Origin: Pseudopedobacter sp043763845
GTDB lineage: Bacteria > Bacteroidota > Bacteroidia > Sphingobacteriales > Sphingobacteriaceae
Assembly (NCBI GenBank): GCA_043763845.1
Contig: JAYULE010000007.1
Coordinates: 1-5,413, forward strand
DNA length: 5,413 bases
Reading direction: 5' to 3'
Positions 1 through 5,413 of the stretch are shown here, in pieces. The translations under genes and the position numbers were made by a program. The notes below the pieces were generated by a model. The model had not been told where the DNA came from, searched no databases, and saw nothing but the letters and a program-made list of their open reading frames with translations. Positions within the stretch are counted from its first letter, which is position 1, and each line of letters opens with the position of its first letter.

Positions 1-29
1 TTGTAATAAATTTTAGATTATTAAAATTA

Positions 30-1463
30 ATGAACTTACAGGAAAACAAACAACTGAATAAAATTATCTCATCGTTGGCTTTAATATTAAATGAAGATGA
101 TACAATAAAGTATATCAACAATTTTGGATTAAAAAAATTTAACATAACCCAGGATGATATTGTTGGTAAGCCATTTAACAATTTAAAGTCTACTACTAAT
201 TATCTAAGCAATATAAAGAATATTGACAGCGAGCATTGGGAGAGTTTTTTTAATGCCATTCCTATGCCCGTGTTTATAAAAGATAGGCAACATAGGTGGA
301 TTTTTTTTAATGATGCCCTATGTAGCCTGCAAAATAAATCGAGATTAGAACTCCTCAACAAAAATGATTACGATTTTTTTCCGAAAATACAGGCTGATAA
401 ATTTTGGAACGAAGAAGAAACCGTTTTTAAAACTGGTAAAGAAATTTATACCGAAGAGCCTTCAATTCGTAATGGATTAGATTCTTATGTGCTGATTAAA
501 AAAACAATCATCAAAACAAAAGACAATAAAGAATACCTTATTGGATGCTGTATTGATATTACAAAACGAAAAAAAGCTGAATTAGCACTTATAGAAAGCG
601 AAAGAAGATTTAGGTCACTTATAAGGCACTCGCCAGATGTTATCGCAATCCTAACAAAAAATCACCTTATCAATTACATAACTCCTTCATTTTATCGCTT
701 AACTGGCTTTACCGAAAATGAAATTTTGGGCACTTCTTTGGTTGATATTCTTCATCAAGATGAAAAAGAAAATTACCTTAAAACCTTCGTCAAAATTAGT
801 AACGCACCATTAAAAGGGGCTAATTTAGAAATGAGGTTAAGGAAGAAAAATGGTGATTTCATTATTTTCGAATCATTTCTCAAAGACCTTAGTTTTGATC
901 CAGCAATTGATGGTATTGTTTTAAATTGTAGCGATGTAACGATAACCAGAAACCAAAACCTAGAAATTGAAAGGATTAATAAATTACTAGAAGCTGATAA
1001 CCATAATTTAAAAGGCCAGTTAAAAAACGAAATAGAAGCCAAAATGGATTTAAAGCCTTTGGTTTTCAATGAATTTAAAAAGATATATCCTAACAATTTA
1101 GCTTGTCTTAAATACCTATCCAATTTAAAATGGGAGAATGGTTTTGTTTGCAATAAGTGCAACAATAATAAGTTTGCAAACGGAAAATTTGATTTTTCGA
1201 GACGTTGCAGTAAATGTGGCTATGAGGAAACAGCAACTACCAATACCATTTTTTATAGAATCAAGTTTCCCATTTTAGAAGCTTTCTATTTGTTTTTTTT
1301 GCTAATATCTCATACAAACCTAACCGCAAAAAATCTTGCTAAGCTTACTTTACTAAAAGAAAATACGTGTTCATTTTTTAAGCGAAAAATTAAGAGAACT
1401 ATATTAAAAAATAATCATATTTCCAAAAACTGGGAAAAACTAATGCTGATTAATCCAGAATAA
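30..1463 (+). CDS. PAS-domain sensor protein with C-terminal IS1595-type transposase zinc ribbon (putative DNA-binding regulator)
   Basis: The 477-residue product is probably a cytoplasmic signal-responsive DNA-binding protein; no signal peptide is visible. Domains in order: a short PAS-like half (about 15-52), a full PAS (about 70-180, ending in the typical CCIDITKRKKAE linker), a second full PAS (about 190-307, with RFRSLIRHSPDVIAIL and YRLTGFTENEILG), a probable coiled coil (about 308-340), then a zinc ribbon with C374-x2-C377 and C393-x2-C396. After the ribbon come TNTIFYRIKFPI and a helical, HTH-like stretch (about 415-460). Residues 344-460 resemble the N-terminus of IS1595-family transposases (FNEFKKIYP, then a ribbon, then a 'TIF-R-K-P' motif), but the DDE catalytic domain is absent. 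No histidine kinase, receiver or GGDEF domain is present. The frame stays open to the left window edge, so the true start could lie upstream; this ATG is the only candidate visible. Base composition is more AT-rich than the rha genes. Ligand and targets are unknown; control of the neighbouring rha genes is possible but unsupported. Confidence 0.85.
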   Translation: MNLQENKQLNKIISSLALILNEDDTIKYINNFGLKKFNITQDDIVGKPFNNLKSTTNYLSNIKNIDSEHWESFFNAIPMPVFIKDRQHRWIFFNDALCSLQNKSRLELLNKNDYDFFPKIQADKFWNEEETVFKTGKEIYTEEPSIRNGLDSYVLIKKTIIKTKDNKEYLIGCCIDITKRKKAELALIESERRFRSLIRHSPDVIAILTKNHLINYITPSFYRLTGFTENEILGTSLVDILHQDEKENYLKTFVKISNAPLKGANLEMRLRKKNGDFIIFESFLKDLSFDPAIDGIVLNCSDVTITRNQNLEIERINKLLEADNHNLKGQLKNEIEAKMDLKPLVFNEFKKIYPNNLACLKYLSNLKWENGFVCNKCNNNKFANGKFDFSRRCSKCGYEETATTNTIFYRIKFPILEAFYLFFLLISHTNLTAKNLAKLTLLKENTCSFFKRKIKRTILKNNHISKNWEKLMLINPE

Positions 1464-1570
1464 AATAAATAATCTAAAGTTTGTATAAGCATTAATCATA
1501 TTTAAGAAAAATTTAGTCTTAAAAGTCTCTAATTCATTAAATATCTATAAATCACAACCAAATATCTTCG

Positions 1571-1590
1571 CATAACAGTACATAACGGTT
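1571..1590 (+). repeat. Tandem 10-base direct repeat CATAACrGTw, possible operator
   Basis: Two adjacent units, CATAACAGTA and CATAACGGTT, agree at 8 of 10 positions and are exactly one helical turn apart, 49-68 bases before the rhaT start codon. Direct repeats on one DNA face suit AraC-type or similar regulators, and rhamnose genes are often controlled by such proteins. The role as an operator is inference; no regulator gene of that type is in the window. Confidence 0.35.
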
Positions 1591-1598
1591 ACAAATCT

Positions 1599-1606
1599 CA
1601 AATTTG
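1599..1606. promoter_or_regulatory. CAAATTTG palindrome upstream of rhaT
   Basis: A perfect 8-base palindrome lies 32 bases before the rhaT start. It is preceded by another CAAAT at 1592-1596 and followed immediately by CTAATTTTA. TAATTTTA (1608-1615) fits the Bacteroidota -7 consensus TAnnTTTG at 7 of 8 positions, but no TTTG lies at the expected -33 distance. The palindrome may be an operator half or simply AT-rich chance. Confidence 0.25.
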
Positions 1607-1612
1607 CTAATT

Positions 1613-1626
1613 TTAATCAACCAATT
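1613..1626 (+). promoter_or_regulatory. Shared 14-mer TTAATCAACCAATT before rhaT
   Basis: This 14-mer matches TTAATTAACCAATT at 5181-5194 before rhaI at 13 of 14 positions. It sits 12 bases before the rhaT ATG; the rhaI copy sits 8 bases before its ATG. In both places a TTGC followed by a TAA lies shortly upstream (1604-1610 here). The repeated sequence and position suggest a common promoter, operator or 5'-leader element for the two rha transcription units. Function is inferred only from recurrence. Confidence 0.4.
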
Positions 1627-1638
1627 TATAGATTAAAT

Positions 1639-2709
1639 ATGCAAGCACTTTTCGGTATTCTTTTCCATTTTATTGGCGGTTTTGCATCCGGAAGCTTCTA
1701 TATTCCATTTAAAAAAGTAAAAGGCTGGGCTTGGGAAAGCTATTGGATAGTAGGCGGTGTTTTTTCTTGGCTCATTGTTCCGCCTTTAACGGCTTTTATA
1801 ACCATCCCCAATTTTATGGACATCATTACCGCAACTGATGGTAAAATATTGTGGTTAACTTACGGGTTTGGTGTTTTATGGGGAATTGGCGGATTAACCT
1901 ACGGGCTTGGCGTTCGCTATCTCGGCGTTTCGCTCGGGAGTTCTGTAATTCTTGGTTTGTGCTCGGTTTTTGGTGCATTGGTACCTTCAATTTATTACGA
2001 TTTTTTTCCGGTTTTAGGTAAAGATAATTTTAGTCTTTTGCTAAACACCACATGGGGACAGGTTGTTCTGCTTGGCCTAACAGTTTGTGTAATAGGTATT
2101 GCTTTTTGTGGCAGGGCAGGTTGGTTAAAGGATAAAGAAATAACCCAAACAAATCAGTTAAACAACGAATTTAAAATTGGCTTAGGCTTAACTGTATCCT
2201 TAATTTCGGGTTTGCTGAGTGCTTGTTTTGCATTTGGTATTGATGCTGGTAACCAAATGGCAGATGAGGCTAATATAGCTTGGAAGGCTTTAAACCCTGG
2301 ACAAGGCGAATTCCTTTTTCAAAACAATGTAACTTATGTGGTTGTGCTTATGGGCGGTTTAACTACCAACTTTTTATGGTGTATGTTATTAAATGCCCGT
2401 AATAAAACTTTTGGCGATTATACAAACAAAAAAGTGCCACTAATTAGTAACTACATTTTTTCTGCTTTGGCAGGAATTACATGGTTTATGCAATTCTTTT
2501 TTTACGGTATGGGCGAAAGTAAACTGGGTAACGGCCCAAGTTCTTGGATTTTACACATGGCGTTTATTATCCTCGTTGCCAATATCTGGGGCGTTATTTT
2601 AAAAGAGTGGAAAGGTGTAAGCAGAAAAACAAATGTTACCATCGTTACGGGTATTGCGCTAATAATACTTTCGGTTTTGTTAGTGGGATACGGAAATTAT
2701 ATCAGATAA
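1639..2709 (+). CDS. rhaT: L-rhamnose/H+ symporter RhaT
   Basis: This inner-membrane permease couples L-rhamnose uptake to proton entry. The 356-residue product is close to E. coli RhaT (344 residues) and shares its signatures: YIPFKKVKGWAWESYW at 21-36 (E. coli has FYAPFKKVKKWSWE), GIGGLTYGLGVRYLGVSLG at 82-100, MQFFFYGMG at 284-292, SWILHM at 302-307 and LKEWKG at 321-326. About ten hydrophobic helices are visible, near 2-20, 36-56, 70-90, 98-119, 139-158, 178-200, 230-252, 267-290, 302-322 and 332-352. The start is the first ATG of the open frame and directly opens the first helix, as in the family. No Shine-Dalgarno is seen; the leader is A/T-rich. It is probably the first gene of the rha unit, following a 175-base promoter-bearing spacer, with the aldolase-dehydrogenase gene 11 bases downstream. 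No truncation or missing motif is apparent. Confidence 0.96.
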   Translation: MQALFGILFHFIGGFASGSFYIPFKKVKGWAWESYWIVGGVFSWLIVPPLTAFITIPNFMDIITATDGKILWLTYGFGVLWGIGGLTYGLGVRYLGVSLGSSVILGLCSVFGALVPSIYYDFFPVLGKDNFSLLLNTTWGQVVLLGLTVCVIGIAFCGRAGWLKDKEITQTNQLNNEFKIGLGLTVSLISGLLSACFAFGIDAGNQMADEANIAWKALNPGQGEFLFQNNVTYVVVLMGGLTTNFLWCMLLNARNKTFGDYTNKKVPLISNYIFSALAGITWFMQFFFYGMGESKLGNGPSSWILHMAFIILVANIWGVILKEWKGVSRKTNVTIVTGIALIILSVLLVGYGNYIR

Positions 2710-2720
2710 AAAAAATTTAT

Positions 2721-4841
2721 ATGAATGTTTTAGAAAGCAAATACAACTACGTAAGCTATTTATGGGACGAACAAGAGGCAGCAAAACTTGCTGGTGATGA
2801 AGTTGCCCTTTTAATTTACCGATCCAACCTTTTAGGTGCCGATTTAAGACTCACCAATTATGGTGGTGGAAATACTTCTTGTAAGGTTACACAGATTGAT
2901 CCGCTAACAGGACAACAAATAGAGGTAATGTGGGTTAAGGGTTCGGGTGGAGATTTAGGCACATTAAAAAAAAGCGGTTTGGCGGCTTTATATGTTGATA
3001 AACTTAGAAGTTTAAAAAACGTTTATAGAGGGGTTGCTTATGAAGACGAAATGGTGGCCTTGTTTAATCATTGCATATTCGATTTAGATTCAAAAGCACC
3101 CTCAATTGATACCCCATTACACGGTTTTTTGCCTTTTAAACACATTGATCATTTACACCCCGATGCCGCCATTGCAATTGCTGCCGCAAAGGATGGAAAA
3201 CAGATTACTCGAGAACTTTTTAATGGAACAATAGGTTGGGTAGACTGGAAAAAACCTGGTTTCGAATTAGGGTTGAGCCTTAAAACTTGTTTTGATGAAA
3301 ACCCCGGAATTCGGGGAATTATGCTAGGTTCACACGGTTTGTTTACCTGGGGCAATACCGCTTACGAAAGTTACCTAAATACCTTGGAGGTTATTGAAAA
3401 ATGTTCATCGTATATTGAAAACAACTACGCTAAAAAGAGTCTTATTTTTGGTGGTCAAAAAACGATTTGTCAACCAGCTGCTACACGTTTAGCACAAGCC
3501 GTTGCCATAGCCCCAATATTAAGAGGTTTATGCTCAACCCACCAACAAATGATTGGTCATTTTACAGATGATGAGCGAGTACTAGAATTTATAAATTCAA
3601 AAGATTGCTCCCGATTAGCCGCTATGGGTACAAGTTGCCCCGACCATTTTTTGCGTACCAAAATCAGTCCGTTGGTATTAGATTTAGATTCCGCAGCAAA
3701 TTTATCGGATGCATTAGCCATTAAAAGTACTTTGACACCAGCATTTGTAGCGTACAGACAAATGTATGCTGATTATTACCAAGCGCACAAACATACTAAT
3801 AGCCCAGCCATTCGAGATTCAAATCCGGTTGTTATTTTGTACCCCGGTGTAGGTATGTTTACTTTTGCGAAAGATAAACAAACGGCAAGGGTGGCGGCAG
3901 AATTTTATATCAACGCCATCAATGTTATGAAAGGTGCCGAAGCAATTTCGGAATACACATCATTACCACATCAAGAAGCTTTTAATATAGAATATTGGCT
4001 ATTGGAAGAGGCCAAGTTACAACGTATGCCCAAACCTAAACCATTAACTGGTAAAGTAGCAATGGTAACAGGGAGTGCTGGTGGCATTGGAAAAGCCATT
4101 GCAAAAAAGTTTGCCGCTGAAGGTGCGGTAGTATTGCTAAATGATATGGATGAAGTGCGTTTAGCAGGTGTGGTAAGCGAATTTGAAGCCCAATTTGGTA
4201 AAGATGCAGTAAGCTCGGTAGCCCTAGATGTAACCAACGCTGCCAATATTGAACAAGCATTTGCCAAGGCAACACTTGCCTTTGGAGGTGTGGATATTGT
4301 GGTAAACAACGCTGGTTTATCCATTTCTAAAACAATTGCCGAGCACACCGAAAAAGATTGGGATCTGTTATACGATGTTTTGGTAAAAGGCCAATTTTTT
4401 ATTACTCAGGCAGCAACCAATCTGATGATAAAACAAGGTACCGGAGGCGATGTGATTAACGTAGTAAGTAAAAATGCACTGGTAAGTGGTCCAAATAATG
4501 CGGGTTATGGCAGTGCAAAAGCCGCACAATTGCACCTAAGCAGACTAAATGCTGCAGAGTTAGGAGCCGAAGGCATAAGAGTTAATGTAGTTAACCCTGA
4601 TGCGGTAATTAGCGACAGTAATATTTGGGCTGGTGGCTGGGCCGAAGGAAGGGCAAAAGCTTATGGAATTACGGTGGCAGAGTTGCCCGCCTTTTATGCA
4701 AAACGTACGTTATTGAACCAGATTATTCTTCCTGAGGACATTGCCAATGCCTGCTTTGTTTTTGTGGGCGGTTTGTTGCACAAATCTACTGGAAATGTAT
4801 TAAATGTAGATGGTGGAGTAGCTATGGCATTTGTAAGATAA
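2721..4841 (+). CDS. rhaEW: Bifunctional rhamnulose-1-phosphate aldolase / short-chain (lactaldehyde) dehydrogenase
   Basis: This 706-residue cytoplasmic fusion belongs to the family called RhaD-ADH or RhaEW. The N-terminal class II aldolase cleaves L-rhamnulose-1-phosphate to dihydroxyacetone phosphate and L-lactaldehyde. It carries NYGGGNTS (46-53), WVKGSGGDLGTL (71-82), HIDHLHPDA (141-149; H144 and H146 are likely metal ligands) and GSHG (203-206; H205 the likely third). A family-specific middle region runs to about 440, with GTSCPDHFLRTK at 303-314. The C-terminal SDR has the Rossmann motif TGSAGGIG (450-457), D475 after strand 2 (suggesting NAD over NADP), NNAG (529-532) and the catalytic set S583, Y596, K600 (YGSAK). 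It probably oxidises L-lactaldehyde to L-lactate, as reported for RhaEW; that is family knowledge. The ATG at 2721 is chosen because the protein begins like its family there and follows the rhaT stop by 11 bases. An in-frame upstream ATG at 2544 would add 59 residues read entirely out of frame through rhaT and is rejected. It is almost certainly co-transcribed with rhaT. Confidence 0.95.
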   Translation: MNVLESKYNYVSYLWDEQEAAKLAGDEVALLIYRSNLLGADLRLTNYGGGNTSCKVTQIDPLTGQQIEVMWVKGSGGDLGTLKKSGLAALYVDKLRSLKNVYRGVAYEDEMVALFNHCIFDLDSKAPSIDTPLHGFLPFKHIDHLHPDAAIAIAAAKDGKQITRELFNGTIGWVDWKKPGFELGLSLKTCFDENPGIRGIMLGSHGLFTWGNTAYESYLNTLEVIEKCSSYIENNYAKKSLIFGGQKTICQPAATRLAQAVAIAPILRGLCSTHQQMIGHFTDDERVLEFINSKDCSRLAAMGTSCPDHFLRTKISPLVLDLDSAANLSDALAIKSTLTPAFVAYRQMYADYYQAHKHTNSPAIRDSNPVVILYPGVGMFTFAKDKQTARVAAEFYINAINVMKGAEAISEYTSLPHQEAFNIEYWLLEEAKLQRMPKPKPLTGKVAMVTGSAGGIGKAIAKKFAAEGAVVLLNDMDEVRLAGVVSEFEAQFGKDAVSSVALDVTNAANIEQAFAKATLAFGGVDIVVNNAGLSISKTIAEHTEKDWDLLYDVLVKGQFFITQAATNLMIKQGTGGDVINVVSKNALVSGPNNAGYGSAKAAQLHLSRLNAAELGAEGIRVNVVNPDAVISDSNIWAGGWAEGRAKAYGITVAELPAFYAKRTLLNQIILPEDIANACFVFVGGLLHKSTGNVLNVDGGVAMAFVR

Positions 4842-4967
4842 TTTTTTAAACTTTAAAACAAACTATATCTTTAATACTAAATCTGAGTTCGATTCTTATT
4901 TTTTTAATATTTAACAATTAGTGTTTTGTGCGAATGATAAGGCGTTAACGATGGCATCGGCATCCTT

Positions 4968-5035
4968 TTTTTAGCCCCTAGCCCCCTAAGGGGGAACACA
5001 TTAAAATCCCCCCTTTGGGGGCTAGGGGGAAAAAA
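4968..5035. repeat. GC-rich imperfect inverted repeat (REP-like palindrome)
   Basis: The arms pair as five T:A pairs (4968-4972 with 5031-5035), two mismatches, twelve perfect pairs of CCCCTAGCCCCC (4975-4986) with GGGGGCTAGGGG (5017-5028), one T-T mismatch, and seven pairs ending GGGGG/CCCCC (4990-4994 with 5009-5013). The loop is about 10-12 bases. In either direction a T tract precedes the stem and an A tract follows it, so this is not a standard intrinsic terminator. It resembles the CCCCTAGCCCCC-type intergenic palindromes I recall from Bacteroidota genomes; that comparison is memory, not a search. A transcript through it would fold strongly and could pause polymerase or protect the rhaTEW message. 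Confidence 0.8.
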
Positions 5036-5057
5036 GATATAGCGTACAGCGTGTTAC

Positions 5058-5077
5058 CTTGCCTACCGGCAGGCAGG
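5058..5077. repeat. GC-rich palindrome CTTGCCTACCGGCAGGCAGG
   Basis: Ten-base arms meet at a central CCGG with one A-C mismatch and one T-G pair. A short outer GCGT (5049-5052) and ACGC (5080-5083) could extend the stem with bulges. Similar CCTGCCTGCCGGTAGGCAGG-like palindromes occur in dispersed copies in Bacteroidota as far as I recall. It lies 22 bases after the larger inverted repeat, so the two may form one composite element. Confidence 0.65.
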
Positions 5078-5130
5078 AAACGCCCAAATTATTAATAACC
5101 CTAAAATGTCCAAATAATATTTAAAATAGT

Positions 5131-5166
5131 ATAAAATATTTTACCAATTAGAGCGAAGTATTTTAT
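5131..5166. repeat. AT-rich inverted repeat ATAAAATA / TATTTTAT
   Basis: ATAAAATA (5131-5138) and TATTTTAT (5159-5166) are inverted with a 20-base spacer. The left arm also lies in the perfect palindrome TAAAATATTTTA (5132-5143), so TATTTTA is additionally a direct repeat 22 bases apart. The position, 37-72 bases before rhaI, is right for a promoter or operator, but AT-rich repeats arise easily by chance. Confidence 0.3.
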
Positions 5167-5180
5167 TTATTGCACCTAAA

Positions 5181-5194
5181 TTAATTAACCAATT
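5181..5194 (+). promoter_or_regulatory. Shared 14-mer TTAATTAACCAATT before rhaI
   Basis: This is the second copy of the element at 1613-1626, with one C/T difference, 8 bases before the rhaI ATG. TTGC (5170-5173) and TAAA (5177-5180) precede it, as TTGC and TAAT do before rhaT with a two-base spacing difference. TTATTGC also occurs on both sides of it (5167-5173 and 5193-5199). A shared promoter or regulator site is the simplest reading, and it would imply that rhaI has its own start of transcription. Confidence 0.4.
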
Positions 5195-5202
5195 ATTGCT
5201 TT

Positions 5203-5413
5203 ATGAATATCGAACAAAAACATATAACTGCGCATAACGAAACGCTTATTGACGGCCATTCTAATAAATTTAAACAAATCAAGGAAAATTTCTCCAATCA
5301 GGTTATAGAATCTGCACTACAAAAATTGGTTGATTTTCAAATATCAATACCTAGTTGGGCATTGGGTACAGGCGCTACACGTTTTGGCAGGTTTGCAAGT
5401 GCTGGTGGAGAAC
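5203..5413 (+). CDS. rhaI: L-rhamnose isomerase, Pseudomonas stutzeri type (5' part, cut by window edge)
   Basis: The enzyme converts L-rhamnose to L-rhamnulose, the first intracellular step of the pathway. Only the first 70 residues are in the window, and the frame is open to the right edge. Residues 47-70 (ISIPSWALGTGATRFGRF, then ASAGGE) match the P. stutzeri L-rhamnose isomerase segment VAVPSWGVGTGGTRFARF, which lies at a similar distance from the N-terminus. The preceding helix (FKQIKENFSNQVIESALQKL) also fits. The metal-binding residues of the TIM barrel lie beyond the edge and cannot be checked. The start ATG follows an A/T-rich leader without a Shine-Dalgarno. It is co-oriented with rhaT and rhaEW but separated by 361 bases with palindromic repeats, so it may have its own promoter. 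The family is distinct from E. coli-type RhaA. Confidence 0.9.
   Translation, partial: MNIEQKHITAHNETLIDGHSNKFKQIKENFSNQVIESALQKLVDFQISIPSWALGTGATRFGRFASAGGE

Larger units (their letters stand above)
4842..5202. other. Non-coding gap between rhaEW and rhaI
   Basis: No credible gene is present on either strand in these 361 bases. From left to right it holds an AT-rich stretch, a CGTTAACG palindrome (4943-4950), a large GC-rich inverted repeat (4968-5035), a second GC-rich palindrome (5058-5077), and an AT-rich segment with short repeats before rhaI. The size and repeat content contrast with the 11-base rhaT-rhaEW junction. This suggests either a separate promoter for rhaI or a repeat inserted into an operon. 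Confidence 0.8.

Noticed and set aside
773..1165. Minus-strand open frame of 130 codons inside the PAS gene
   Set aside because: It lies entirely within a well-supported gene on the other strand and its translation shows no recognisable domain.
1127..1463. Remnant of an IS1595 insertion element
   Set aside because: The zinc-ribbon segment is in frame with the PAS domains and ends at a clean stop. No DDE domain, terminal inverted repeats or target duplication was seen, so a functional fusion is the better reading.
1501..1523. Hairpin TTTAAGA / TCTTAAA as a terminator after the PAS gene
   Set aside because: The stem is seven A/T-rich pairs with a nine-base loop and no following T tract, too weak to call.
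2544..2720. In-frame N-terminal extension of the aldolase-dehydrogenase from an ATG at 2544
   Set aside because: These 59 codons lie almost wholly inside the rhaT coding region in another frame and translate to a basic, cysteine-rich peptide unlike the family. The ATG at 2721 gives the expected N-terminus.
3149..3355. Minus-strand open frame of 68 codons inside rhaEW
   Set aside because: It is antisense to the conserved aldolase motifs and has no domain of its own.
3971..4348. Minus-strand open frames of 125 and 79 codons (the latter 4036-4275) inside rhaEW
   Set aside because: Both are antisense to the SDR Rossmann region and overlap each other; neither shows protein-like features beyond composition.
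4949..4972. GATG/CATC stem followed by seven Ts as a terminator of the rhaT-rhaEW message
   Set aside because: Only four base pairs form, and the T tract is better explained as the outer arm of the large inverted repeat.
4968..5083. CRISPR array or attachment site
   Set aside because: There are two unlike palindromes with no regular repeat-spacer pattern, no cas genes and no integrase or tRNA nearby.

Overview
The window is a piece of an L-rhamnose catabolic locus. It most likely comes from a member of the Bacteroidota, probably of the Sphingobacteriaceae/Pedobacter kind. Four things suggest this: AT-rich DNA, A/T-rich sequence instead of a Shine-Dalgarno motif before each start codon, the protein sequences themselves, and intergenic GC-rich palindromes of a style I recall from such genomes. 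The genus assignment is inference. All four genes are on the + strand.

Layout. (1) 30-1463 encodes a soluble multi-PAS protein. It ends not in a kinase but in a zinc ribbon plus helical segment that resembles the DNA-binding N-terminus of IS1595-family transposases, with no DDE catalytic domain. It looks like a sensor fused to a domesticated transposase DNA-binding domain, and it is more AT-rich than its neighbours. (2) 1464-1638 is a 175-base spacer that should hold the promoter and operator of the rhamnose genes; it contains a 10-base tandem repeat and a CAAATTTG palindrome. (3) 1639-2709 is rhaT, the L-rhamnose/H+ symporter. (4) 2721-4841, 11 bases after rhaT, is a fused class II aldolase/short-chain dehydrogenase of the RhaD-ADH (RhaEW) type. 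(5) 4842-5202 is a 361-base non-coding gap with two GC-rich palindromes that look like dispersed repeats, then AT-rich repeats. (6) 5203 to the window edge is the start of rhaI, a Pseudomonas stutzeri-type L-rhamnose isomerase, cut off after 70 codons.

Together, RhaT imports L-rhamnose, RhaI isomerises it to L-rhamnulose, and a rhamnulokinase (not in the window) would phosphorylate it. The bifunctional enzyme then cleaves rhamnulose-1-phosphate to dihydroxyacetone phosphate and L-lactaldehyde and probably oxidises the lactaldehyde with NAD+. A near-identical 14-base sequence, TTAATYAACCAATT, lies just before the start codons of both rhaT and rhaI and is the best candidate for a shared control site. 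The metabolic genes are a known system. The least ordinary items are the PAS/transposase-zinc-ribbon chimera, the shared 14-mer and the palindromes inside the rha cluster.
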